A DNA stretch of 23,668 bases from Acidimicrobiaceae bacterium. GTDB lineage: Bacteria > Actinomycetota > Acidimicrobiia > Acidimicrobiales > Acidimicrobiaceae. Below the pieces are notes generated by a model that saw only the letters and a list, made by a program, of their open reading frames with translations, was not told the DNA's origin and searched no databases. Position numbers and translations under genes: made by a program. The stretch covers positions 1 through 23,668 of the forward strand of contig JABEUO010000069.1 in the NCBI GenBank assembly GCA_013044415.1, given 5' to 3'. Shown piece by piece: positions 7,037 to 15,098 of the stretch; position 1 is the stretch's first letter; the number at the start of each line of letters is the position of its first letter.

Positions 7037-8179
7037 CTAAGCTATGACGTTCCTTGCGATAACGATTCTCTGAACTTGGTTGGTTCCCTCGTAGATCTGA
7101 GTGATCTTTGCATCTCGCATAAAACGCTCCATGGGAAACTCGGTTGTATATCCATACCCGCCAAACAACTGCAGTGCGTCGACCGTTATCGACATCGCAG
7201 TATCAGAAGCGAAAGCCTTCGCCATAGCGCCGAACTTCGATAACTCAGAATTTGGATCGTGATCCACCAACGAGCAGGCTTTATATACCAGAAGCCTCGC
7301 TGCTTCCAGTTTCATCGCCATGTCAGCGACCATGAACTGTATGCCTTGATTGTCAGATATCGGCCGCTTAAATTGCTTGCGCTCTTTTATGTAGGCAACG
7401 GCGGCGTCGAGTGCTCCCTGGGCTATTCCAACCGCCTGAGCGCCAATGGTCGGCCTAGAGCGATCCAAGGTGCCCATAGCGATATAAAAACCTTGGCCCT
7501 CTTCGCCGATAAGGTTCTCCTTCGGCACCCTTACCTCGTCGAGAACGACCTCACCGGTAGGACTTCCCCTCATTCCGACCTTTTTTTCGAGCTTGGATAC
7601 CTTGACCCCCCAGTCCGCCTCTACCAGGAAGGCGGAAATTCCACGGTGGCCGGCGGTCGGGTCGGTCTTGGCAAAGACCGTATAGGTGTCGGAGATTCCG
7701 GCGTTGGTAATCCAATACTTAGTACCGGTGATTACGTAGCTGTCCCCGTCTTTTACCGCTCTCGTTGTCATCGAAGCAACGTCAGATCCAGCCTCGGCTT
7801 CAGAAAGGCAATAAGAGGCTTGGGCTTCGCCAGAGGCAATTTTCGGTAAATACTTCGACTTCAAGTACTCGGATCCCCAATTTATGACAGGAATCATCCC
7901 AAGTTTCGAAATAAGGATTGCCAGGCTGGTAGATCCACAGGCCTTGGCTAACTGCTCCACCATTACTGCCTGCGTTACCGCGTCTGCTCCCACTCCCCCG
8001 TAGGCGGCTGGAACCCCCATGGCCGGCAATTCCATTTCAACGCAAGCCTTAAAGCTCTCCCACGGGAATTCGCCATTCTTGTCAACCTGCGCCGCGTGTG
8101 GGGCAATGCGACTGGCGACGAAACCGTCCATTACCGACTTGAACTCGGACTGAGCCTCATTTAGAGAAAAGCCTGGCAC
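7037..8179 (-). CDS. Acyl-CoA dehydrogenase (short/butyryl-CoA type)
   Basis: This is an FAD-dependent alpha,beta-dehydrogenase of acyl-CoA esters that passes electrons to ETF. From GTG 8179 it is 380 residues, the standard family length. The N-terminal helical domain runs to about residue 115. The middle beta domain carries the FAD/acyl signature YCLSEAEAGSDVASMTTRA and YWITNAG. The C-terminal helical domain carries RPTIGAQAVGIAQGALD, LQLFGGYGYTTEFPMERFMRDAK and YEGTNQVQRIVIAR, which includes the catalytic Glu. GTG 8179 is preferred because AAAGAGG lies 5 bases upstream. A TTG at 8236 would add 19 residues of unfamiliar sequence. It is divergent from the second acyl-CoA dehydrogenase. Chain-length preference cannot be read from sequence. 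Confidence 0.95.
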   Translation of the reverse strand: MPGFSLNEAQSEFKSVMDGFVASRIAPHAAQVDKNGEFPWESFKACVEMELPAMGVPAAYGGVGADAVTQAVMVEQLAKACGSTSLAILISKLGMIPVINWGSEYLKSKYLPKIASGEAQASYCLSEAEAGSDVASMTTRAVKDGDSYVITGTKYWITNAGISDTYTVFAKTDPTAGHRGISAFLVEADWGVKVSKLEKKVGMRGSPTGEVVLDEVRVPKENLIGEEGQGFYIAMGTLDRSRPTIGAQAVGIAQGALDAAVAYIKERKQFKRPISDNQGIQFMVADMAMKLEAARLLVYKACSLVDHDPNSELSKFGAMAKAFASDTAMSITVDALQLFGGYGYTTEFPMERFMRDAKITQIYEGTNQVQRIVIARNVIA

Positions 8180-8377
8180 CACTACCTCTTTCGCATAAAC
8201 AAGTCCAACACTAGGCCGCCACCTCGGCAGATACAACTTTTTAGCCTAAAAAAGGTAACTCAATCAAATAACTAACGAGCGGTAGGTGCAGAATATCCAG
8301 CATCGACATTTGCTAAAGTGAGACCCGAGGTTCCGTCCGGACTTAGATAGTCGGATGGATTTCCAAAGGGGTGGCGT

Positions 8378-9601
8378 GTGGAACTGCGAGCGTCTGGGGA
8401 GACTGAAGTCAAATCGGAAGATTTGATGCTGGTAAGGTCTCTTGTCGAAGAGTTGCTAAGGGAATTTCCTCCGGATAAAACTCCGGCCGAGGAGTTCTGG
8501 GGTAAGCAGTTTGATTTAGGTCTTGCATACACCCAGTACCCCGTTGGGCTGGGTGGACTAGCACTTTCACCGGCTCTCAACGAGTTTGTTGCTAGCGAGC
8601 TAAGAAAGGCCAATGCCCCAATCAGCTTTATGCGCAACCCTATTGGTGTCGGTATGGCGATGCCTACCGTGCTCACACACGGTTCCAAGGAACTGTCGAT
8701 GGAGCTGCTCCGGAGGTGTTACACATGTGAGGATATCTGGTGTCAGCTCTTCTCCGAACCAGGAGCAGGTTCAGATGTTGCTTCCCTGTCGACCCGAGCC
8801 ACAAAGGATGGAGACGAATGGATCATTACCGGCCAGAAGGTCTGGACCACGCTCGCCCACGTCTCGAACTGGGGAATGCTACTTGCGAGGACCGATCCCT
8901 TTTCGCCGAAGCACAAGGGGCTCAGCTATTTCGTCGTCGACATGAGAGCCGAAGGCGTGGAGGTAAAACCCCTCCGGCAGATGACCGGAGAGGCGGAATT
9001 CAACGAAGTCTATTTCAACGACCTAAGGATCCCGGATGCTTGGCGGCTTGGCGACATCGGGCAGGGATGGTCAGTAGCCATAACCACGCTGATGAACGAG
9101 AGGGTCTCGATCGGCGGGAATATCGTGAATCGAGGTTCCGGAGCCATAGGAGACCTCCGTCGCACTTGGGAAAGAACAGCGCCTCACGGAGGAGCCCAAC
9201 GCGAAGAGTTCATGAAACTATGGACTGCTGCGGAGGCAAACCGACTCACCAACATTAGGGCTAGTCAACTTAGGAGGGCTGGAAACCCTGGGCCAGAGGG
9301 TTCGGTCGCAAAGCTCGCGTATGCAGAGCTCAACAAGAAGATTTACGAATACGCCCTCGAGCTGCTTGGACCCAGAGGGCTGCTGTACTCCAGCTACGAA
9401 ATGACCCGGCCCGATTTTGCACGTGTTTCTTCGGGAGGAGAAAGGGATATCGCCAAGACATTTCTTCGTTCACGAGCAAACTCAATCGAAGGAGGGACCT
9501 CGGAGATCATGCGAAACATACTTGGGGAGCGAGTACTCGGCTTACCAGGCGACTTAAGAAACGACAAGGATACCCCTTGGGTCGAAATACCCAGAAATTA
9601 G
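8378..9601 (+). CDS. Acyl-CoA dehydrogenase (FadE-like, second type)
   Basis: This is a second flavin acyl-CoA dehydrogenase of 407 residues, only distantly like its divergent neighbour. It has LFSEPGAGSDVASLSTRA for the FAD-binding region, GQKVWTTLAHVSNWGMLLAR, the segment FNEVYFNDLRIPD, and the C-terminal signature IEGGTSEIMRNILGERVLGLP, whose Glu is in the catalytic position of this subgroup. Related actinobacterial FadE proteins often act on branched, steroid-derived or otherwise bulky acyl-CoAs, but the substrate here is unknown. GTG 8378 follows AAAGGGG at a normal distance. The 198-bp divergent region (8180-8377) must contain promoters for both genes. It includes a short AT-rich inverted repeat, ttttta-gcc-taaaaa (8238-8252). 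Confidence 0.94.
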   Translation: MELRASGETEVKSEDLMLVRSLVEELLREFPPDKTPAEEFWGKQFDLGLAYTQYPVGLGGLALSPALNEFVASELRKANAPISFMRNPIGVGMAMPTVLTHGSKELSMELLRRCYTCEDIWCQLFSEPGAGSDVASLSTRATKDGDEWIITGQKVWTTLAHVSNWGMLLARTDPFSPKHKGLSYFVVDMRAEGVEVKPLRQMTGEAEFNEVYFNDLRIPDAWRLGDIGQGWSVAITTLMNERVSIGGNIVNRGSGAIGDLRRTWERTAPHGGAQREEFMKLWTAAEANRLTNIRASQLRRAGNPGPEGSVAKLAYAELNKKIYEYALELLGPRGLLYSSYEMTRPDFARVSSGGERDIAKTFLRSRANSIEGGTSEIMRNILGERVLGLPGDLRNDKDTPWVEIPRN

Positions 9602-9695
9602 CTTTTACACCCACGCAAATTCCGTATTTCCGGCTCCTCGCCTAGACTCCCAAAGATGACCCTTTGCAAAGGGCCACTTCAAGTCGGCAATTGCG

Positions 9696-9751
9696 CTCTA
9701 CATGTTCGGCTCTACATGTTCGGCTCTCGATGTTCGACTCTATGTATTCCG
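9696..9751. repeat. Degenerate 14-bp tandem repeat, four units
   Basis: Four head-to-tail units are based on ctctacatgttcgg. Units 1 and 2 are identical, unit 3 has three changes, and unit 4 (ctctatgtattccg) is more diverged. The 14-bp period is not a multiple of three, which argues against a coding repeat. Confidence 0.75.
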
Positions 9752-10023
9752 CACTTCGGCCTATCATCAAGCTAAATCAATGCGCTAGGCAGGTAATTTA
9801 CGGAATTAGGCCGAAGGAAGTAATCTCGAAAATTGGGTCTCTCAACTACGCCAAGACCAGTGTCGATCGAGCAGACGCTGATACGGGTGCTTTCGAATAC
9901 ATGCCCGGAATAGACAGTGCAGCCTCGATAGAAATACTCGATAGAAATAAAAGCCACAATCAGATCTTTCGCCTAATCCGCTTTGAGTACAAGTACCTCC
10001 CACAAAAGGACTTTATTACCTTA

Positions 10024-10054
10024 AGCTATTCAACTACTATCAAGTTGAATAGCT
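10024..10054. promoter_or_regulatory. Perfect 12-bp inverted repeat upstream of the cytochrome b unit
   Basis: Arms agctattcaact / agttgaatagct are perfect, with a 7-base loop, and end 29 bases before the ATG of the small membrane protein. No T-tract follows, so it is more likely an operator or a leader-RNA hairpin than a terminator. Confidence 0.5.
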
Positions 10055-10083
10055 CTAACCGTGTGAGCTAAAAGTGAAGGGAG

Positions 10084-10284
10084 ATGGGCGGTTTGACATT
10101 ATTGCTGTCCTTGGTCTCAATGTTCGGGGCTCTGGTAAATCTCAACGGACCCGGGAACTATCTGCACATTGGATTCGTGCAGATATCCTACGGGAACCTG
10201 TCCGTCATAATAATTCTTATTATCCTCTTTGTACTTGCGGTGTTGGTACCATTCCCGCACCGCAAAGGTGGTGACCCGAGGTGA
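10084..10284 (+). CDS. Small two-helix membrane protein, partner of cytochrome b
   Basis: The 66-residue protein is almost entirely hydrophobic. Helix 1 spans about residues 2-20 and helix 2 about residues 36-57, the latter ending in the basic tail PHRKGGDPR. This predicts a short hairpin with a cytoplasmic C-terminus. AAGGGAG lies directly before ATG 10084 (a tight spacing); TTG 10093 is an alternative start. Its stop overlaps the GTG of the cytochrome b gene as GTGA (10281-10284), so the two are very likely translationally coupled. This suggests a small accessory subunit of the same redox complex. No named family was recognised. Confidence 0.7.
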   Translation: MGGLTLLLSLVSMFGALVNLNGPGNYLHIGFVQISYGNLSVIIILIILFVLAVLVPFPHRKGGDPR

Positions 10285-11867
10285 CCCCACAAGTAAGTCC
10301 AGAAGTACTAAAGAAGATGGCCGACTCCCCCGAGGACCAAAACCAGTGGACTGCAAAGCTCCGTCGGATGTCCTTGGCCTATCTGCCACCGGAAAAACTC
10401 ATGCCGGATCGACAGCCCGAATACGTCTCCAGCTGGATATACGTTTTTGGGGTTCTGACTTTGTCAGCCTTCCTGATGGTCTCTATCTCTGGAGCGATAC
10501 TGGCGATAGAAGGTCCTAGTTGGTGGCATGAGTCCAGCTATGGTCACTTCGTCAATTCCCTACACCTATGGAGCGTTGAGCTTTTCTTTCTCTTCATGGT
10601 CGTGCACTTATGGGGAAAGTTCTTCATGGCTGCGTGGAGGGGCAGAAGGGCAATCACCTGGATAACTGGGGTCCTCGCCTTTTTGACTTCAATTGGAGCC
10701 GCATTCACTGGCTACGTTTCGCAGCAAAACTTTGACTCGCAGTGGATATCCACCCAGGCGAAAGATGGCCTCAACTCCATGGGAGTAGGAGCCTTCTTCA
10801 ACGTCTTGAACTTCGGACAGATGTTCATGTGGCATATCCTGCTCCTCCCCCTAATTGTCCTCTTGATCGTAGGTGTACACGTCCTGCAGGTCAGACTCCG
10901 CGGGGTGGTCCCGCCTATAGGTGCAAACAAGGACCCCAAGGAAGATGTAAAAAGTTGGGGAGGGAAGTATCGTCCCTACGACATAATCAAGGAATTTACC
11001 GTTGGATTTATAGTAGTCGTCGTGGCGACGGTACTTTTATCGGTGGTATTTTCTTCTCCCGATCGCTCGCCAGCCACATTGAAAAGGTGGTCGATAGCCG
11101 ATCCCGTCGACTTTGTCACCACTGCCGCCGAAGAGTTGGCGGGCACGTCACCTTCAGCGAGTTATGGTGCGCCTTACAACGCCGTCCACGGAACCGGCCA
11201 ATATATTGGACCCATTTCGCTCGAAAACTTAGTTGGCGTACACATTAGGGTCAATCCACCCAATGACTTTGTCCTGAATCCACTTTCTACTCTGCCCAAC
11301 AATCCCGCATTGACCCAGGCCATCGCTGTGTGGAAAAGTTCCTCCAGCTCGGTCCAGGGAAAATGGATGGATGCCTATGACAAAGCCTTGGCCAAGGCCA
11401 AGCAAGTTGGCGAAACGGTATCGATGCCAAAGTCGAACTCTGGACCAATTGGTGAACTGATGAGTCAGGAGCTCAATATGGCCCAGTCGGGGGCACTCGA
11501 CGGAGCGGTGGAAGGTTCGGGTCAATTCTATGAAACCAACTACACCAAACCTTTGCTCTTCATCTCCGACGGTAGCTATCTAGCCAAGCTGGCACAAACC
11601 GACCACCTATTAGGAACCCAATGGGGGATGATGAACGAGACCGGGAACTTTCCGGGGCAGCCTTGGCTCTGGCTGTACACCATGTGGTATCAGATTCCGC
11701 CCTATTCCTCATCTGGGAACGCCGACGCCCTTGTCATGTCGACAATGGCCGTCCTGACCCTAGCCCTGTTGCTGGTCCCCTTCATACCGGGAATTCGATC
11801 GATACCCGAAAAGATAGGGATTTACAGACTGATCTGGAGAGATTTCTATCGGGAAAATAAAACCTGA
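10281..11867 (+). CDS. Cytochrome b (b/b6-type, with large extracytoplasmic insertion)
   Basis: This is a membrane diheme cytochrome b for quinol/quinone electron transfer. In the 528 residues, the N-terminal cytochrome b domain has four helices (about 51-77, 95-117, 124-144, 181-205). The heme ligand pairs are His95/His109 (spacing 14) and His185/His200 (spacing 15, as in b6-type proteins; mitochondrial type uses 14). A fifth helix (about 236-258) is followed by roughly 220 residues of soluble sequence and one last helix (about 482-503). The soluble part contains TKPLLFISDGSYL and QWGMMNETGNFPGQPWLW. The canonical PEWY Qo motif is not seen; PWLWLYTMWYQIPP occupies a similar place before the last helix. 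No Rieske or cytochrome c gene is adjacent. Start GTG 10281 overlaps the stop of the 66-residue membrane gene. Confidence 0.88.
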   Translation: MTPQVSPEVLKKMADSPEDQNQWTAKLRRMSLAYLPPEKLMPDRQPEYVSSWIYVFGVLTLSAFLMVSISGAILAIEGPSWWHESSYGHFVNSLHLWSVELFFLFMVVHLWGKFFMAAWRGRRAITWITGVLAFLTSIGAAFTGYVSQQNFDSQWISTQAKDGLNSMGVGAFFNVLNFGQMFMWHILLLPLIVLLIVGVHVLQVRLRGVVPPIGANKDPKEDVKSWGGKYRPYDIIKEFTVGFIVVVVATVLLSVVFSSPDRSPATLKRWSIADPVDFVTTAAEELAGTSPSASYGAPYNAVHGTGQYIGPISLENLVGVHIRVNPPNDFVLNPLSTLPNNPALTQAIAVWKSSSSSVQGKWMDAYDKALAKAKQVGETVSMPKSNSGPIGELMSQELNMAQSGALDGAVEGSGQFYETNYTKPLLFISDGSYLAKLAQTDHLLGTQWGMMNETGNFPGQPWLWLYTMWYQIPPYSSSGNADALVMSTMAVLTLALLLVPFIPGIRSIPEKIGIYRLIWRDFYRENKT

Positions 11868-11887
11868 TTCGTGTTTAGTACTCCCAA

Positions 11888-11919
11888 AAAAGGGTGGGAC
11901 GCTAGCGTCCCACCCTTTT
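11888..11919. terminator. Bidirectional intrinsic terminator
   Basis: A perfect palindrome with 16-base arms (14-bp stem with a ctag loop) begins with a run of A and ends with TTTT. It lies 20 bases after the cytochrome b stop and faces a convergent gene, so it would work on both strands. Confidence 0.9.
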
Positions 11920-11975
11920 CTAATCAGTAAACCCGTCCATAAATGCCTATATCCATTTTGGCATTAGGACCGTAT

Positions 11976-12012
11976 CCTTTTGACGGGCCAAAAGCCTCGC
12001 CCGTTAGGATCC
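11976..12012 (-). terminator. Possible terminator hairpin after the conserved hypothetical gene
   Basis: On the minus strand the arms aacgggc / gcccgtc (one G-T pair), flanked by further short complementarity (ggat / atcc), form a hairpin just past the stop at 12019. A-rich rather than T-rich sequence follows, so support is modest. Confidence 0.35.
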
Positions 12013-12018
12013 GATGAA

Positions 12019-12507
12019 TTAGCTCGCAGCGAGAGCCTTTGCCTTATCGAGCGGAAGGCGAAGAGATTCTTCAATCACCGAGTCGACCAGTGTCCTAAGG
12101 CGCTGGTAATCATGAGAAACCCCGAAGGTAAGTTTGGCCGTTTTTGCCTTGATTTCGAGTGAAACGCCCCCTCTGTATCCGAGGAGACTCGCAGAGACTT
12201 CGAGGTCTGTCGAGACGGGAGCCCTTCCGAATAGTGAAGCCCTCTTCATAGCCAGCGCCACTACTGCAGCGATCGCATCCTCTTCGTGCTCGTGGGGGGA
12301 TAACTCGAGTGTTCCCTTTAACCTCTGGCCTAACTTCAGTGCGTAACCCATATCCGGGCCAGGACTACCCCTCCTGTCACCTCGGTGTTGATCAGGAAGG
12401 CTGAGTTGACTAGCCTTTACAACTCCGGCCTCGGGAGATGCAGGCTGGACCCAAAACTTCCGAACCTCCTCAGATTCAGCAATTGGTACGTAGTCGGGCT
12501 GTGTCAC
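12019..12507 (-). CDS. Conserved actinobacterial protein of unknown function
   Basis: The 162-residue soluble protein has no signal peptide or membrane segment. Its features are a central GSPGPDMGYALKLGQRL segment (about residues 47-63), an acidic stretch SPHEHEEDAIAAVVALAMKRASLFGRAP, and a C-terminal helix with HDYQRLRTLVDSVIEESLRL. I recall similar uncharacterised proteins in actinobacteria and cannot assign a function. GTG 12507 follows GGAGG with a 9-base spacer. It lies 68 bp downstream of cimA on the same strand and is probably part of that transcript, but this gives no direct evidence for a role in amino acid synthesis. Confidence 0.75.
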   Translation of the reverse strand: MTQPDYVPIAESEEVRKFWVQPASPEAGVVKASQLSLPDQHRGDRRGSPGPDMGYALKLGQRLKGTLELSPHEHEEDAIAAVVALAMKRASLFGRAPVSTDLEVSASLLGYRGGVSLEIKAKTAKLTFGVSHDYQRLRTLVDSVIEESLRLPLDKAKALAAS

Positions 12508-12575
12508 TTAGAAAAACCTCCAACGAGGGTCACATAACGTCTCAATTAGAGCCTATTCGCTCGCTAGCCAGTTGA

Positions 12576-14183
12576 CTAACTCGAAGCCTCAACTCCGGTA
12601 AGCTTTAATAGACCGACCACGATCGAATCCACGAGAGCGTGCCATGATGCTTCGATTATGTTCGGCGAAACTCCCACTGTTGCCCAGCTGTCAGAACCGT
12701 CGGTGGAGTCGAGTAGCACCCGAACCGCCGCACCAGAGCCCAGCGACGAATCCAATACCCTGACCCGAAAATCGGTCAGATACATCTGGGAGAGTTCGAA
12801 AAAGTGGCCAGATAAAGCCTTTCGCAAAGCCCCGTCTAGTGCATTGACCGGACCGTTGCCCTCTGCTGTCGCGATAACTCGGTCCTCACCAATATATAGC
12901 TTGACCGTGGCCTCTGTAATTGCCTCACCACCTTCGCGGTAGTCGGTCATTACCCTGAAGGATTCCAAAGTGAAATACTGTTGGGACCAACCTTTGGCCT
13001 TTCGCATCAGAAGCTCCAGTGAACCATCTGCGGCTTCGAAGTGGTAACCCTTATGTTCTAGGTCTTTTAGGTCCTCGAGGACCGTCTTTACCTCATCCCC
13101 TGCTAGCTCAAGGCCAAGTTCTTGGGCCTTGATGGCAACGGATTGCCTCCCGGCCATCTCGGAAACGACGTACCTCGTTCCATTGCCAACTTCAGAGGGA
13201 TCAATATGTTCGTATGCGTCCTTCTTTCTTACCAGGGCCGAAACGTGGAGTCCAGCCTTATGGGCAAATGCCGAGTGGCCAACGTATGGAGCCTGATTGG
13301 ATGGCGCAAGATTAACGATTTCGGATATGTGCCTCGAAACCGAGGTCAAGACCTTGATGCGATCCCTCGGAATCGTATCAACGCCCATCTTGAGTGTCAG
13401 ATTCGGAATAGTGCTGGTCAGATCGGCATTGCCCGTCCGCTCCCCATAACCGTTTACACACCCCTGAACCTGGGTAGCTCCCTCACGAACCGCCGCCAAG
13501 GAGTTAGCAACAGCGCAGCCGGAATCATTGTGAAAATGCACGCCAAGATCGACCGAAAAGTCACCTCGTAGGGAACCAACTATCTCTTCAACCTCAAAAG
13601 GAAGGCTCCCCCCATTGGTGTCGCAAAGGACTAGCGAGGAGGCCCCGGCATCCTGTGCCGCTAATAAAATCCGACGAGCGTACTTTGGATTGGCCTTATA
13701 ACCATCGAAGAAGTGTTCGGCATCCAAAAAAACCTTCTGCCCCCCTGCGACTAAGTAGGAAACGGAATCGTGCACCATCTTGACCCCCTCTTCGAGCGAG
13801 GTTCGTAGTGCTTCCTTCACGTGATAATCCCATGACTTAGCGACGATACATACGGTCTCCGTACCAGCAGCGACGAGTGCCTTTAGGACTACGTCGTCCT
13901 CAGCCTTCCCCGACGGCCTCCTCGTCGACCCGAAGGCGACTAGCTCGGCGGTAGATAGCTTGAGCTCCAATGGTGCTCTTTTGAAAAACTCTTCGTCTTT
14001 CGGATTTGCTCCCGGCCATCCACCTTCAATGTACGCTACCCCCAAGGAATCGAGCTGTCGAGCTACCCGCAACTTGTCGTCTACCGTTAGGGAGAGGCCC
14101 TCTTGCTGAGACCCATCCCGCAAAGTCGTATCGTAGATATCTACGTGGGCGGGCAGCACCCCCAATGGGAGGTCAGCCGACAT
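12576..14183 (-). CDS. cimA: (R)-citramalate synthase
   Basis: CimA condenses pyruvate and acetyl-CoA to (R)-citramalate, the first step of the threonine-independent route to 2-oxobutyrate and isoleucine. The 535-residue protein has a TIM-barrel DRE-type domain: DIYDTTLRDGSQQEGLSL (about 15-32, with Arg22/Asp23), LCDTNGG, metal ligands in GVHFHNDSG (His216/His218) and NGYGERTGNADL (about 244-255). After a linker come the LeuA-type dimerisation/allosteric domain with GPVNALDGALRKAL and the C-terminal repeat. Length and the EGGWPGANPKD motif fit the CimA-type family (the TIGR00977 group) better than LeuA. ATG 14183 overlaps the end of ilvE by 11 bp, with AAGGAG inside ilvE. Specificity for pyruvate over 2-ketoisovalerate is inferred from the family. 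Confidence 0.92.
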   Translation of the reverse strand: MSADLPLGVLPAHVDIYDTTLRDGSQQEGLSLTVDDKLRVARQLDSLGVAYIEGGWPGANPKDEEFFKRAPLELKLSTAELVAFGSTRRPSGKAEDDVVLKALVAAGTETVCIVAKSWDYHVKEALRTSLEEGVKMVHDSVSYLVAGGQKVFLDAEHFFDGYKANPKYARRILLAAQDAGASSLVLCDTNGGSLPFEVEEIVGSLRGDFSVDLGVHFHNDSGCAVANSLAAVREGATQVQGCVNGYGERTGNADLTSTIPNLTLKMGVDTIPRDRIKVLTSVSRHISEIVNLAPSNQAPYVGHSAFAHKAGLHVSALVRKKDAYEHIDPSEVGNGTRYVVSEMAGRQSVAIKAQELGLELAGDEVKTVLEDLKDLEHKGYHFEAADGSLELLMRKAKGWSQQYFTLESFRVMTDYREGGEAITEATVKLYIGEDRVIATAEGNGPVNALDGALRKALSGHFFELSQMYLTDFRVRVLDSSLGSGAAVRVLLDSTDGSDSWATVGVSPNIIEASWHALVDSIVVGLLKLTGVEASS

Positions 14184-15096
14184 AATCGAGCCACTCCTTG
14201 TAGTCCGCTAATTCACCGCGAACTACTTGGTGGTATGCCTTTTGGATCGACTTCGTCACCGAACCGGGCTTGGCGGTTCCCACCGCTCGATCATCCACCG
14301 ACGCGACCGGAACGACTTCGGCCGCCGTGCCGGTCAGGAACATCTCGTCGGCCAAATATAGGTCAGATCGGACCATGTTCTCTTCGGTCACCTTTATACC
14401 GAGATCGGAGGCGATGGTCATTATTGTCGATCGGGTGATCCCCTCTAACGCACCGGCTGAGGTCGGCGGGGTCATTAGCCTCCCGTGGCGATATACAAAA
14501 ATGTTTTCGCCCGTGCACTCCGAAACGTTGCCCGAAGACGACAAAATGATCGCCTCGTCGTAACCCGACTTCACCGCTTCGACTTTTGCCAGAGATGAGT
14601 TAACGTACATTCCGGTACACTTCGCAGCTGGCGGAACTGAGTTTGGATCATGGCGCTGCCAAGAAGAAATCTTTACCCTGATGCCATTTTCCACACCTTC
14701 ATCTCCGAGGTATGCTCCCCAAGGCCAAGCCGCTATCGCTACTTTCACTTCGCAGCTAAGCGGATTTAGCCCCATTTCGCCGTAACCAAGGTAGGCAATC
14801 GGCCTCAAGTAGCAGGAGTCAAGGTGATTCTCTCGCACAACTGCTTTTGTAGCCTCGACGAGTTCTTCCTCGCTGAAGGGAATTTCCATCATTAAAATCT
14901 TCGCCGACGTGAACAGCCTTGCAATGTGTTCCTTTAATCTAAACACCGCGGGACCTTGGGCTGTTGGGTATGCTCGGATACCCTCAAAAACGCCCGAACC
15001 ATAGTGCAACCCATGTGTGAGAACATGGATTTGAGCATCCTGCCAAGGAACGAGCTCGCCGTCCATCCAAATCTTTTCGGTGGTGGTAATTGGCAT
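14173..15096 (-). CDS. ilvE: Branched-chain amino acid aminotransferase
   Basis: IlvE performs reversible transamination between the branched-chain 2-oxo acids and glutamate, the last step for Leu, Ile and Val. The 307-residue fold-type IV PLP enzyme carries WMDGELVPWQDAQIHVLTHGLHYG, SGVFEGIRAY, LRPIAYLGYG, PLP lysine Lys159 in AAKCTGMYVNSSLAK, and SECTGENIFV. The block around residues 90-160 fits the BCAT rather than the D-amino-acid aminotransferase subgroup. ATG 15096 begins 2 bases after the leuB stop, and the 3' end overlaps cimA, so leuB-ilvE-cimA is a tight operon. It is complete, unlike the paralogous class IV gene at 2.05-2.88 kb. Confidence 0.95.
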   Translation of the reverse strand: MPITTTEKIWMDGELVPWQDAQIHVLTHGLHYGSGVFEGIRAYPTAQGPAVFRLKEHIARLFTSAKILMMEIPFSEEELVEATKAVVRENHLDSCYLRPIAYLGYGEMGLNPLSCEVKVAIAAWPWGAYLGDEGVENGIRVKISSWQRHDPNSVPPAAKCTGMYVNSSLAKVEAVKSGYDEAIILSSSGNVSECTGENIFVYRHGRLMTPPTSAGALEGITRSTIMTIASDLGIKVTEENMVRSDLYLADEMFLTGTAAEVVPVASVDDRAVGTAKPGSVTKSIQKAYHQVVRGELADYKEWLDYVG

Positions 15097-15098
15097 TT

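Larger units (their letters stand above)
9602..10083. other. Spacer with repeats upstream of the cytochrome b unit
   Basis: The 482-bp spacer contains a perfect 14-bp palindrome, ccctttgcaaaggg (9660-9673), a 14-bp tandem repeat (9696-9751) and a 12-bp perfect hairpin (10024-10054). An open frame at 9664-10071 exists, but it has no RBS, starts at TTG and translates to a composition unlike a folded protein. I see no real gene. Confidence 0.5.

Noticed and set aside
7259..7849. 196-codon plus-strand frame antisense to acyl-CoA dehydrogenase
   Set aside because: Lies wholly inside a clearly real gene on the other strand and has no RBS or recognisable motifs.
9664..10071. 135-codon plus-strand frame before the cytochrome b unit
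   Set aside because: TTG start without an SD, runs through a 14-bp tandem repeat and a perfect hairpin, and its product has no protein-family character.
13122..13571. 149-codon plus-strand frame antisense to cimA
   Set aside because: Shadow of the cimA coding sequence, with no independent evidence.
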